Shown: positions 9,401 to 16,761 of the stretch, in pieces
How the letters are laid out: each line of letters opens with the position of its first letter
Numbering within the stretch: position 1 is the first letter of the stretch
Source: an uncultured Verrucomicrobia subdivision 3 bacterium
GTDB taxonomy: Bacteria; Verrucomicrobiota; Verrucomicrobiia; Limisphaerales; DASXHY01
Assembly (NCBI GenBank): GCA_937890005.1
Contig: CALBZA010000021.1
Coordinates: 1 to 40,802, forward strand
DNA: 40,802 nucleotides
Reading direction: 5' to 3'
Notes under the pieces: model-generated
Seen by the model: only the letters and a program-made list of their open reading frames with translations
Databases searched by the model: none
Told to the model about the DNA's origin: nothing
Made by a program: the position numbers and the translations under genes

Positions 9401-11217
9401 CCGACTGCAATGACACGGTCGCCCACCTTTGCCGGAGAGTTCAGCTCAGCGGTATGGACCTCAACGCCGGCGGTTTCATCCTCGATGAACAAGGAACGTT
9501 TGTTCTGTTTGAGAGTGACAATTCCTTCGACCTTCATCCGGCGCTGAAGGGCGTTGTACGGCCGGAAGTGACCGAGAGTGGCAATCGGTTGCACCTGGAG
9601 CATCGATGGATCGTTGATCCCTGCCTCTTCAATCTGCAGATGCTCGATGGAGGGAGACCAGATGACCAGGCTCGACAGCTGCCGATTGGCATTGGGATGC
9701 GTCGTGCAGACGCCACGGAGTCGCACCACCGAGTCGATCAAATTGGTCGGAACCGTTTCCGTCGGGATGTATGCGAACAGGGTTCCATCCGTGTCGGTCA
9801 GTTTGATTCTCAAAAGATTTTTCGTGACGGAGTAATCGCGAACCACTCCGAACGCCTCCACCCATTGGCTGTCGTACTGGCCTGTCACCATCTGGAAAAG
9901 TGTCACGCGGCGGGCATGTGGCATGGCGGCGGTTCCCACCAGCTTCACTTCCTGCGGAACAACCATCGGGGCATAACCTCCGGGATCGGAATAGCCGCTG
10001 ATTTCGACCAGGTCGCCGGTGCGAATGTCGCTTCGATTCCAAGGACCCGAAACATAGAAACCCGCGGACTCGTCATGAACGAAGAACTGTCGTCGTTCGG
10101 GGTAATAAAGCAGCACCACACCGCGCAATTTCACGGGAAAACGCCAGGCGGCTTCCTCGGGTGCCAGGGCCAGCAGACTGGAGCCCCTTGTGATGACCGG
10201 CAACTCGTCGGGTTTTTCACGCCGGATTCGTCCCTGCACGGCGGCATAGGACTGATCGGTGAGTTTGAATTTGGCATTTCGAAGCGATGCCACACCCGAT
10301 TCCCAAACCGGCGTGCCCCAGACATCCACACGGCTTTGAGGCGGCACCAGCGTCATCTGACGCGAATCCGCCCTCAACGTTCCCGAACTGTCGCGCAGGA
10401 TCAGATGTTCCCCGATCCGCTGATCCAGCACCGTGCCCTGAATGCGGATGATCTCGCCGCCGCTCCCGATCGATTCACGTGTGAGCGAAGAAATGGGAAC
10501 GATGGGCAGCGTCTCCGGATCCAGCTGAGGTTTGGGATTGCCGGTTTGAAGAACGACGATGTCGGCGGCGGACTGGGCCAGGATCGCCGGCTTCACGGAT
10601 TCTCCCCAGTCAAAAATCTGTCGGACGCAGATTCCCCGAACCTGCACCGTTGCGTCCATCATCGAAAGGATCGGAACGTTGTCATTGGTGTTGCGAGAAA
10701 GTTCGATCCAGAAATTGTGTCCTCCTGATTCCAGTTCGAGGTGCCAGCGGGACGGCTTCTCCTGGATCTGAATGACGCGGCCCTCAGTTTCCACGCGGCG
10801 ATCCAGATCGGCGAAAGTGTTCAACTGCCTTGCCGTCCTTTTCAACGGTTCAGGCAATGCGCCGCTGCTCAGCACTTGAACATCCTCCGGCGCCACCATC
10901 GGACCGTTCTCTCCGGGAACAACCACGCCCTTCACCAGAACGCGATCGCCCGGTTGAACCGGAAGGGTGCGGTTGCGCAGATAAAGGCGAACACCGTTGT
11001 ATTCATCTTCAATCCAGGTGTAGGAACGGCGGGAAATCCGGAGTGTGACGACCGCCTGAAGTTCCACACGCGGCGATTGCTCGATCTCCGCCGTGGAAAG
11101 TGCACGCACCTGACCAATGCTGGACAGCACCTTTGGAACGGGCTCCTGCGCCACGATTTCCGCAGCCATCGCCAGCACCGCAAATATAGATATGCAAGCC
11201 GCTTTTTTTGAACTCAT
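6415..11217 (-). CDS. Giant membrane sensor histidine kinase with tandem OB-like domains and four PAS domains
   Basis: A 1600-residue sensor. Residues 1-24 form a signal peptide ending AAEIVAQ. About residues 45-735 look periplasmic and consist of some seven diverged units of 90-100 residues with the pattern G-x-V...R-x-x-F/W-I-x-D-x-x-x-G-V...GD-x-V-x-V-x-G, resembling OB folds. One transmembrane helix follows at about 740-765 (LVGALLALVAVTTLWVVML). Four PAS domains run from about 775 to 1290; units two to four share YFKD/FWKD and GKTDFD/GKSDFD motifs and so arose by duplication. The H-box is VATDVLHNVGNVLNSV (His about 1331). HATPase_c ends the protein (NLIRNAKYAMDD, DNGVGIP, GHGFGLHSSA). 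Its stop overlaps the next kinase gene by 20 bp. The ligand is unknown. Domain calls from PAS onward are firm; the OB-like reading is by eye. Confidence 0.88.
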   Translation of the reverse strand: MSSKKAACISIFAVLAMAAEIVAQEPVPKVLSSIGQVRALSTAEIEQSPRVELQAVVTLRISRRSYTWIEDEYNGVRLYLRNRTLPVQPGDRVLVKGVVVPGENGPMVAPEDVQVLSSGALPEPLKRTARQLNTFADLDRRVETEGRVIQIQEKPSRWHLELESGGHNFWIELSRNTNDNVPILSMMDATVQVRGICVRQIFDWGESVKPAILAQSAADIVVLQTGNPKPQLDPETLPIVPISSLTRESIGSGGEIIRIQGTVLDQRIGEHLILRDSSGTLRADSRQMTLVPPQSRVDVWGTPVWESGVASLRNAKFKLTDQSYAAVQGRIRREKPDELPVITRGSSLLALAPEEAAWRFPVKLRGVVLLYYPERRQFFVHDESAGFYVSGPWNRSDIRTGDLVEISGYSDPGGYAPMVVPQEVKLVGTAAMPHARRVTLFQMVTGQYDSQWVEAFGVVRDYSVTKNLLRIKLTDTDGTLFAYIPTETVPTNLIDSVVRLRGVCTTHPNANRQLSSLVIWSPSIEHLQIEEAGINDPSMLQVQPIATLGHFRPYNALQRRMKVEGIVTLKQNKRSLFIEDETAGVEVHTAELNSPAKVGDRVIAVGYPSLVNNGSALRDATLEIVRQETRPEGRKLAIEQPLNQEMNNRFVELEAHLNYVTRVADRDILTLQIPGMTFEAHSAAPLPNVETLAVGSRLKIKGIYRLLVDEVRKPTGFQMLFTSGDDIQVLEKPSWWELKHTLTLVGALLALVAVTTLWVVMLRRKVQEQTASLQSSETKFRALVEQSLVGVYIIQHSRFAYVNPRFAEIFGYTAEEMMQMQDISIAICEEDRELVAEQVRRRVNGEITTAHYTFRGLRKDGGIVHFEVLGSRTDFNGAPAVLGTGVDITARKRAEEELFNSRQMLRSVLDTIPQRVFWKDVNSVITGCNKAYATDCGFADPAEVVGKTDFDIHDAEAAKRYQEEDREIIAGRRAQLNREILHTWSNEAPSWLRISKVPLFDKAGNVTGVLGTYEDISERKHAEAALAKASSLLETLLSNSLDYIYFKDRESRFVRASQSLAMMFGLNSADELIGKSDFDLFQIEHAQQAFEDEQEIIRTGKPIVGKPEKETHTNGRITWALSTKLPWRDQDGNIIGTFGISKDVTETKQAEQRLAYEQGLFKALVETLPDAIYFKDRQSRFVRISQWKAERARQTLLKRFQQQHPGEPIPEHLTTVERCAEYLIGKTDFDVAPEDQARIAYEEEQAIIRTGKPLIGHITRYIDPHTSKTAWSHITKMPWVDSEGNIIGTFGVTRDITALKEAEAQLEAVHQRLVETSRLAGMAEVATDVLHNVGNVLNSVNISCSLTIEKIKTSKMTSLSKVSALLSEHRERLGEFLSNDPRGQQIPGYLSALADHLRDDQAHLLKELEQLLRHIDHIKQIVAMQQSYAKVAGVKETISANQLVEDALQINAAALVRHDVHVTRDFQDTPPISTEKHKVLQILVNLIRNAKYAMDDAKPPKKILIIRIRLEDGNVRIDVIDNGVGIPKENLTRIFGHGFTTRRNGHGFGLHSSAIAVKELGGSLTAHSEGSGRGATFTLLLPHEPVAAEPENKVYESVAS

Positions 11218-11380
11218 AGGCCAACTCCGCTGACTGCATGCAATCCAGACCGCGTTCTCCTCCCGCCAGCACGAATGCCGGATTCAGATTCTCACGAGAC
11301 AACGCGCCTCCGGCAGAGCCGATTACCTCTCCGAAATCGACTGGAACGGTTTTCAGTTAAGAAAAATCTTATCTGTAACG
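11218..11380. other. Intergenic region upstream of the sensor kinase
   Basis: Presumably holds the promoter of the two-kinase operon on the minus strand. I see no convincing -35/-10 pair, riboswitch or repeat here. The part to 11558 contains only a weak candidate small ORF, listed separately. Confidence 0.4.
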
Positions 11381-11557
11381 ATGTCTTATTTCGCTACAGG
11401 AAGCGTATTGCTGTTGAAGGAAATGATCGGGATGGTTGCGCTCGGAGGAGGAAGACTCGGACAGGCACCGGTCTTTGATACGTTCAATCCGTGGAAAAAA
11501 AGACTGGCAGCGAGGGAGGATCCGCACCCACCGCCATTCATCCTGTCTGAATTTTAA
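11381..11557 (+). CDS. Candidate 58-residue small protein (uncertain)
   Basis: An ATG-to-TAA frame of 58 codons in the otherwise empty 341-bp gap between the sensor kinase and the radical SAM gene. It starts MSYFATGSVLLLKEMIGMVA, a mildly hydrophobic first half, then becomes polar and proline-rich and ends PPFILSEF. There is no Shine-Dalgarno match and no homologue I recognise. It is convergent with the radical SAM gene and ends 2 bp from it. It may be a chance ORF; I list it because the gap is otherwise unexplained. Confidence 0.22.
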   Translation: MSYFATGSVLLLKEMIGMVALGGGRLGQAPVFDTFNPWKKRLAAREDPHPPPFILSEF

Positions 11558-11558
11558 A

Positions 11559-12470
11559 TCAGAACACTTCGGCTCGCAGTCCGGCAACGGCGCGAACAGT
11601 TTTCGCGATTTCGGAAAGGGTACGTAACGGCAAATGACTGCAACCCGATCGCGCCATTGGTCGGGTTGCCGAATAAATCTGAACCAGTGGAATGTTCGCG
11701 CCTTCTTCCTTCAACTCCTTCAAACGCTGCGCGTACTCCTCCACTTCCCGTTTTGCAGGCGCGGCACCATCGATGGCAGGAAAAAGACTTTGAATCACCA
11801 CTGGCCGCCGGCGCGCCACCTGAAGAATGTTGGCGAGAACTTTTTCCAGCGATGTTCCGGGACCGTTGATGCGATCGATGTATTCCTGGGTCCCGCCGTC
11901 CAGTTTCGCCCAAACTTCATCGTGACGCGTGAGAAGCTTGAGTCCTTCCTGAACCTGCGGTCGGTCCAGCGAAGTGGAATTGGTGACAAGCACCAGCTTG
12001 AACGGAACTCCGATGGCCCGGAAATGTGTGATGGCCTGCACGGCGGGCAAAAAGTCTCGCGACAGCGTCGGTTCTCCATCGCCGCTGAGCGCGACGTGTC
12101 GAACTGTCAGAAGATCGTCCGGCAGACTTGCGTATTTCGGCCACTTCTTCAGCCATCCAACTGCCGCCAGTTCGAGCGTCTGCTTGAGTTCGAGAACCAT
12201 CTGCTCGAGGTCAAAGGTCGCCGCGCGTGCTGGAAGCGAGCGATCGATCTCGCAATACAGGCAGTGAAGATTGCATGTGACCGCCGGATTCAAATTCACA
12301 CCGATCGAAAGCCCGCCGGCACGCGATGATATCACGAGGTAAACGAACCGGTTCGAGAGAAAGTCGCGCGGATACTCAAAGGCGGCGTGAGCCGTGACCG
12401 GGCACGCTAAAAAATCCGCGTTTTCGTTTCGCCCCGAAATCGAGTGGTTGAGCTGACGCCGGTATTCCAT
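11559..12470 (-). CDS. Radical SAM protein (COG0731/TYW1-like)
   Basis: A 303-residue radical SAM enzyme with the cluster motif CNLHCLYC (Cys66, Cys70, Cys73), preceded by GVNLNPAVT, and HVALSGDGEPTLS as the GGE-like SAM-binding strand. The layout (about 50 residues before the motif, EIDRS after it, a GDGEPT strand) resembles the COG0731 group of Fe-S oxidoreductases related to the wybutosine enzyme TYW1, but the fused flavodoxin domain of TYW1 is absent and the reaction is unknown. Further cysteines are few: C23 near the N-terminus and one in ARSGCSHLPL near the C-terminus. It stands alone, with no SD-like site at its ATG. The ferredoxin at 4.0 kb could be an electron donor, but that is speculation. 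Confidence 0.82.
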   Translation of the reverse strand: MEYRRQLNHSISGRNENADFLACPVTAHAAFEYPRDFLSNRFVYLVISSRAGGLSIGVNLNPAVTCNLHCLYCEIDRSLPARAATFDLEQMVLELKQTLELAAVGWLKKWPKYASLPDDLLTVRHVALSGDGEPTLSRDFLPAVQAITHFRAIGVPFKLVLVTNSTSLDRPQVQEGLKLLTRHDEVWAKLDGGTQEYIDRINGPGTSLEKVLANILQVARRRPVVIQSLFPAIDGAAPAKREVEEYAQRLKELKEEGANIPLVQIYSATRPMARSGCSHLPLRTLSEIAKTVRAVAGLRAEVF

Positions 12471-12552
12471 TGCATCATTACGGCGTTTCGGCGGGCGAGC
12501 ACACTACACTGATTTTGCCGGAACCTTGCTTCGGATTGGCAAAACTTATCCG

Positions 12553-12589
12553 CAAAAAAAGCAGGCCGCGCTCGTTTGAACGCGGCCTT
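12553..12589 (-). terminator. Intrinsic terminator of the lipoprotein operon
   Basis: AGGCCGCG/CGCGGCCT, an 8-bp stem with a 10-nt loop, followed on the minus strand by a run of seven T. It lies about 30 bp past the stop of the last gene of the envelope operon. Confidence 0.88.
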
Positions 12590-12618
12590 ATCACACGGTT
12601 GAATTGCGATTCGAATAA

Positions 12619-13545
12619 TTACTGGGCGGCCATGTCTTCCATCAGCTCCAGCGCCACAGCCTCCGCAATCTCGTTCACGCCATAGCTTCCCAACTGAGCC
12701 GGCGGAATGCGTCCGGCAACGTCCTCGGAGGAGGCCTGCGCGAGAATCTTCGAATCCTTGAGACTGATCGCCGTTGCCTGAATGTCCGGAATGGTAACGC
12801 TCTGCGCTCCGGATATCGCCGGAACCGTGATGTTCTTCGACGAAATCAAAATTTCGATCACCGCATCGGCCACTTTCTCAAGGGCCTCACGATCCTTTCG
12901 CGCCTGCGGACTGTCCGTGGAACCGATCAACTCCGCGACAGGACGATCCGCAATCAACTGACTCGCCACCCGTTGATCAGCCAGACTGGCACCGGCCGCG
13001 CGAAGCGGGCGTCCGAAAAGGCGTTCCACATCCCGCACCGTCTGCCGGTCTGCAAGCGTTGGAGCCGCTTTGCCATCGGAACGATAGGTGTTGCTGGTGG
13101 TGCTGTGAACTGATGAATCGTTCGTGCTGCCGGTGGAACTCGACGCCCGGATTTTTTCCTCGCGTTTGATCAGCTTCATCCCGCCCTGTTCATCGACCAA
13201 CTCACGATTCACGTAGATCAGAAGGCGAGGATTGCCGAGGCGCGGATACGCCTCGCGGAAACGATTGATGATTCCCTGCGCCTGTTCCTGTGTGACCAAC
13301 GACGTCCGCCCGCCATAGACTCGCTGTTCGTAAACATAGACCGGTGCCGACCGGCCGGGCTGCGACTGAGCCTGAGATGAAGCCCACGGGTTTTGGTAAT
13401 TCTCATCCTGCCAGAACTTCGGCGGAGGCGGCGGCGTTTCCTTCTGCTTTTCCGGTTCGCCGAATCGCAGCGTTCCCTTCTGGGCGTGAGCCGCGATGGT
13501 CATCCCAACAACAGCAATCAACAGCAACAGGCATTTCGCTTTCAT
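12619..13545 (-). CDS. Secreted protein of unknown function, last gene of Lpo-type operon
   Basis: A 308-residue protein with a clear signal peptide (MKAKCLLLLIAVVGMTIAAHA, cleavage after AHA) and no lipobox cysteine, so periplasmic or outer-surface. After a PPPPP linker comes a region with RLLIYVNRELVD-like strands (about 110-135), a low-complexity serine/threonine stretch (SSSTGSTNDSSVHSTTSNT) and a C-terminal alpha/beta part with ALEKVADAVIEILISSKNI. The pattern of a predicted strand followed by a query of isoforms recalls CsgG/LpoB-type envelope proteins, but I do not recognise a family. It starts 13 bp after the ycfL-like gene and ends at the operon terminator, so it is co-transcribed with the lipoproteins and probably shares their envelope role. 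Confidence 0.75.
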   Translation of the reverse strand: MKAKCLLLLIAVVGMTIAAHAQKGTLRFGEPEKQKETPPPPPKFWQDENYQNPWASSQAQSQPGRSAPVYVYEQRVYGGRTSLVTQEQAQGIINRFREAYPRLGNPRLLIYVNRELVDEQGGMKLIKREEKIRASSSTGSTNDSSVHSTTSNTYRSDGKAAPTLADRQTVRDVERLFGRPLRAAGASLADQRVASQLIADRPVAELIGSTDSPQARKDREALEKVADAVIEILISSKNITVPAISGAQSVTIPDIQATAISLKDSKILAQASSEDVAGRIPPAQLGSYGVNEIAEAVALELMEDMAAQ

Positions 13546-13558
13546 GTCTTCCTCCCGG

Positions 13559-13996
13559 TTATTCCATCAATTGTCCCGCCTGACGAACCCGGATCGTGTA
13601 ACGGACAGCGCGGTCGTTCATGGATGTGAACTTCACCGATTCCTGAGAGTTGGAATCGAAGAGAACGTTCTCGTAAGGGGTCGAGTCGATCGTGAATCCC
13701 TGCGCATCCTTGAATTCACAATTCGCCTGCACCTGAATCTTTCGCTCCTCGCGATTGCGCAGCTGCGCGACCACTTGAAGCCGTCCGTCCGGCAGCCGCG
13801 TTTCCTGAATGCCCGGACAGGTCACTGAATTGCGCACGCGTTTGTCGAGCAGCACGAGCGACGCGCGATTTTCAACGTCGTTTACCGTGGCGTTGATCGG
13901 GACGTAGGCGCCGTGATCGACCACTGCGGTTTCGCAGCCGGTGACAATGACCGCCGCGGTTCCCAGGCTGAACAGTGCTTTCAGAGTTCGTTTCAT
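13559..13996 (-). CDS. YcfL-like lipoprotein
   Basis: A 145-residue lipoprotein: a signal peptide with lipobox IVTGC (Cys21) and then a beta-sandwich-like domain matching the YcfL (DUF1425) family, with the pattern NRASLVLLDKRVRNSV...RLQVVAQLRNRE...IQVQANCEFKDAQG...VKFTSMNDRAVRYTIRVR. In Escherichia coli ycfL sits beside lpoB, as here. The start ATG overlaps the stop of the COG3014-like gene in an ATGA, implying coupled translation. Its exact function is unknown even in model species; an accessory role to Lpo-type regulation of peptidoglycan synthesis is inferred only from gene order. Confidence 0.8.
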   Translation of the reverse strand: MKRTLKALFSLGTAAVIVTGCETAVVDHGAYVPINATVNDVENRASLVLLDKRVRNSVTCPGIQETRLPDGRLQVVAQLRNREERKIQVQANCEFKDAQGFTIDSTPYENVLFDSNSQESVKFTSMNDRAVRYTIRVRQAGQLME

Positions 13997-15279
13997 AAAT
14001 GCTGTGGTGTTACGGATTGATCGCTCACAAAAACAATTTTGTCGCCCTCGGACGGAACATTGATCGTGACCGTTTTCGTCATGCCACTCAAAGGACGTCC
14101 AGCCGCATCCTGAAATTCAACCGTGGCCGTGTGTTCTCCCGGCGGAAGCTCCAGCGTCGCAAATGTCAGATAACGCGGAAGATTGTCCCACGACCGGATG
14201 TCTGCGGAAGGCGTGGTCGCAGCCGAAAGAAGTTTGCTGAGCAATCCCGCGGCAACAAGCCCCAGTCCGACTTCATCCGCCACCGTTTTGCGACCTTGCT
14301 GCCCGGTTGCAAGCACGGCACCGCTGATGATCGCGGCGTCTCCAATGCCGCTGGTGGTCGATTTGAAAACAGCCTTGTTGCCGAGCACATGATCCATCAC
14401 ACGTCCGCCACGGGTGGTGGCCTGATAAACCAGATCGTCACAGGCTCCGGCGGTGAGTTGCTGGCCGTTCACGGAAATCGTTGCGGTTTTTGCCAGTGAT
14501 GGATTGTCGCGGAAACGCAACTGTTCGCCATATTCGCCGCCGGCGTATTTCGTCGGACCGCGGCCGTATTCGATGAAGAAGATGATGTTCGCGTTCGGAT
14601 TGTACGGGGGAAGTTTCGAAAGCTTGGAAAAACTTTCCGCCCGCTTGAGTGCATCCGAACCGTCACCCCCCAGCTTCACCGTCGCGTAACCGTCGAGGTA
14701 ATCCAGAATCGCGTAATCCGCCGCAAACGACTGATCACCACCACCGGCATCTTCGAGCTGTGCCGAGCGGAAACAGGCGCGCGCATTGTCGGGTTCGCCG
14801 TCCATCCAGTAAAGAATGCCGCGATAGTAATACGCCATCACGCGTTCATACGGTTCGCCAATGAATGTCTTCTTCGATTCTTCGTGGAAGTAGCTGCGCG
14901 CCTGACGCGCTGATTTGTCCTTTCCATAAATGCCACCGAGCGTGAGCAGCGCGTCGTCGAGATAACGTTTGGCCATCTCAAATTCGCAGCGTCGCATCGC
15001 TGCCGCCGCCGTACGGTATTGCCAGAGAACCTTGTCCTTTGCCGGACCGCGTTCAATTGCATTCGGACCATCGACCATCAGATTCCCGGTCAGAACCACG
15101 GAAGGCTGCGGTGTGACGCATCCGGCAAGAATCGCGGCCAAAGCAACAGCCAGCAAAACACGGAACGTCCGAAGCGCAGCCAACCAACCACCAACGCACA
15201 CCGGTGAGCGTCCGCCCAATTTCAGGCGCCGCCCCGAACTCTGAACGTTGGCTGCTGGGAGTGGTGTGTTTCCCGTCAT
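13993..15279 (-). CDS. COG3014-like envelope lipoprotein
   Basis: A large lipoprotein with lipobox LAGC. From the ATG at 15279 the cysteine is residue 54, an unusually long leader. A GTG at 15201 gives a normal leader with cysteine 28 and may be the true start. The mature part begins with helical repeat-like sequence (AAAAMRRCEFEMAKRYLDDALL, YYYRGILYWMDGEPDNARACFRSAQL) resembling TPR units, and continues with a beta-rich domain ending in TKTVTINVPSEGDKIVFV. This combination fits the COG3014 family, which I recall neighbouring lpoB/ycfL in several Gram-negatives. It is preceded by a 9-bp hairpin (15289-15318) and coupled to the ycfL-like gene by an ATGA overlap. Confidence 0.75.
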   Translation of the reverse strand: MTGNTPLPAANVQSSGRRLKLGGRSPVCVGGWLAALRTFRVLLAVALAAILAGCVTPQPSVVLTGNLMVDGPNAIERGPAKDKVLWQYRTAAAAMRRCEFEMAKRYLDDALLTLGGIYGKDKSARQARSYFHEESKKTFIGEPYERVMAYYYRGILYWMDGEPDNARACFRSAQLEDAGGGDQSFAADYAILDYLDGYATVKLGGDGSDALKRAESFSKLSKLPPYNPNANIIFFIEYGRGPTKYAGGEYGEQLRFRDNPSLAKTATISVNGQQLTAGACDDLVYQATTRGGRVMDHVLGNKAVFKSTTSGIGDAAIISGAVLATGQQGRKTVADEVGLGLVAAGLLSKLLSAATTPSADIRSWDNLPRYLTFATLELPPGEHTATVEFQDAAGRPLSGMTKTVTINVPSEGDKIVFVSDQSVTPQHL

Positions 15280-15288
15280 CAGAAGTCA

Positions 15289-15318
15289 GAAGCGCCGAAC
15301 AGTCGCGTCCGGCGCTTC
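15289..15318. promoter_or_regulatory. Inter-cistronic hairpin
   Basis: GAAGCGCCG/CGGCGCTTC, a perfect 9-bp stem with a 12-nt loop, between the lpoB-like stop and the next start. No T-run follows, so rather than a terminator it may be an mRNA-stability or attenuation element that sets unequal expression within the operon. Confidence 0.55.
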
Positions 15319-15338
15319 ATTCCATTTCAAATTGTCGA

Positions 15339-15959
15339 TCAACGATACGCGGCGTCTTCCAGCCCCTGCTTTTTGATCTCAGCAGAATCTTCCCAGACGA
15401 TGTCGCTCGTTCGGGCATCGATCAGCTGGAAGCTGTAGAGAATGTAATCGCTCGTTCCCGCGCTGGTGCGCGTGGACAATCCCTGCAGCGTTCCGGTGAG
15501 GAAGAAATCAGCGCCTCTGAACTCCACCACATTCGGATCGGCACTGGCGGTGACCTGGCCGGATTGTTTCAGCGCACGTTCCTTTTCCAGCGCCTGCATG
15601 CGATCGCGCGCCAGGAACAACACCTTGCCCTGCGCCTTGCTGTTGAGCTGAACGCGAATGCGCGTCAGGAAAATGTCCTTGTTGATCGGAAACCGGGTTT
15701 CGTTCTTCACCGGATCGAGCACGATGCGTGGAGTGCCCTGCGCATTGGCGATTTGGGGAATCGACAGAATGCTCCGCGCCATCTTGTCGGTGACGACGAC
15801 GAGATCCTGCGATTCAACTCCTGTTCCCGCGACAAACCCGCGTTCGTCCGCGCGCATTTCCGTTACCGGAACCCCGGATGGATTCTTCACACCGCTGGCA
15901 CAGCCCGTGACAATGCCCGCCAGCGCGAGCGCAAAAATGGAATGACGAGTTCTGATCAT
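15339..15959 (-). CDS. LpoB-like penicillin-binding-protein activator lipoprotein
   Basis: A 206-residue lipoprotein with leader MIRTRHSIFALALAGIVTGC (lipobox cysteine 20). The mature domain matches the LpoB/COG3417 family: the VVVTDKMARSILSIPQIA and RFPINKDIFLTRIRVQLN strands and helices, then FRGADFFLTGTLQGLS and YILYSFQLIDARTSDIVWEDSAEIKKQG, the last two being the family's most recognisable segments. In E. coli LpoB is an outer-membrane lipoprotein that reaches through the periplasm to activate PBP1b; the same is plausible here but no PBP gene is in the window. The frame is open to a TTG at 16004, but the ATG at 15959 gives a proper signal peptide. It follows the glycine-zipper gene and belongs to the same operon. 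Confidence 0.85.
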   Translation of the reverse strand: MIRTRHSIFALALAGIVTGCASGVKNPSGVPVTEMRADERGFVAGTGVESQDLVVVTDKMARSILSIPQIANAQGTPRIVLDPVKNETRFPINKDIFLTRIRVQLNSKAQGKVLFLARDRMQALEKERALKQSGQVTASADPNVVEFRGADFFLTGTLQGLSTRTSAGTSDYILYSFQLIDARTSDIVWEDSAEIKKQGLEDAAYR

Positions 15960-16000
15960 AAATAAATTCAATGGAGATTCTCCCTTCTGATTGAAAAGCG

Positions 16001-16573
16001 TCAACGCCCGAAAAGGCTGTTCGCACCGCTCATCGCGCTCGCCGGTCGATACGTCGATGCCGCCGGAATCTGGGACGCTGCAGGAACGGTCGGCGCATCG
16101 TTTACCGTAGGGGCGTCCTGAATATAGGACGGTTGTACGGCGCTCGATTGAGAATAAACAACCGGCGTCGAAACAGCCGCGCGTTTACGAGCCCGCGCGT
16201 TGCTTTCGGCAATGCTTCCGAGCACGAGGCCCGTCGCAGCTCCAATCCCGGCCCCTTCCCATCCCTGACGATGCACGTTGTGCCCGATGATCCCGCCCGC
16301 CAGAGCGCCGAGAAGTGTCCCGCCCACCGCGTAGTTCGGGCGCGAATAGCTGTAGTCGTAAACCGGGGCACCATACCCGTAGGAATAGCGCGGAGAATAA
16401 ACGTAACCCGACGAATACCACGGCGCATATCCGTAGTAAGGCGTTCCGATATGAAATGAAACCGAGGCGTGCCGGTGATGATGGTGATGCCGATGTCCGC
16501 CATGCCATGAACCGGCGTTGGCGCTCCATCCAACCGAGGCCACCACGAGAGCGATCAAGATCAGTTTTTTCAT
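16001..16573 (-). CDS. Secreted His-rich glycine-zipper protein
   Basis: A 190-residue protein and the first gene of the envelope operon. A signal peptide (MKKLILIALVVASVGWSANA) is followed by a natural histidine run (HGGHRHHHHHRH), a Tyr/Ser/Pro/Gly-rich stretch (YGYAPWYSSGYVYSPRYSYGYG) and a glycine-zipper hairpin (VGGTLLGALAGGIIGHNV...GWEGAGIGAATGLVLGSIA) of the YMGG/2TM type that usually inserts into or stabilises membranes. The C-terminal tail is disordered and rich in Ala, Pro and Ser. The ATG at 16573 is chosen over one three codons upstream because it begins the signal peptide. The histidines could bind a metal; this is inference. Confidence 0.75.
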   Translation of the reverse strand: MKKLILIALVVASVGWSANAGSWHGGHRHHHHHRHASVSFHIGTPYYGYAPWYSSGYVYSPRYSYGYGAPVYDYSYSRPNYAVGGTLLGALAGGIIGHNVHRQGWEGAGIGAATGLVLGSIAESNARARKRAAVSTPVVYSQSSAVQPSYIQDAPTVNDAPTVPAASQIPAASTYRPASAMSGANSLFGR

Positions 16574-16710
16574 AGCCAACATTTCATCAGACGCCTTGCG
16601 GGTCTAAAAATTCACCCGAAAGCGCCCCACCATAAACCACCTTTGCCCAGAAACAAAACCCTTGCGGCAAATTCAACGATCCTTGTTGGAACAGCCTGAG
16701 GTCGTCGAAA

Positions 16711-16741
16711 AACGAAAACCCGGCACAACTGCCGGGTTTTC
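16711..16741 (-). terminator. Intrinsic terminator of the BI-1 gene
   Basis: AAAACCCGGCA/TGCCGGGTTTT, an 11-bp stem with a 4-nt loop. On the minus strand it lies 20 bp past the stop of the BI-1 family gene, with a T-rich tail (TTTTCGTTTTT). Confidence 0.88.
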
Positions 16742-16761
16742 GGATTCGGAGCTGACGACAA

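Noticed and set aside
8155..10728. 857-residue plus-strand open frame over the large sensor kinase
   Set aside because: Antisense shadow caused by GC-rich codon use; the minus-strand frame has recognisable PAS domains and a transmembrane helix over the same bases.
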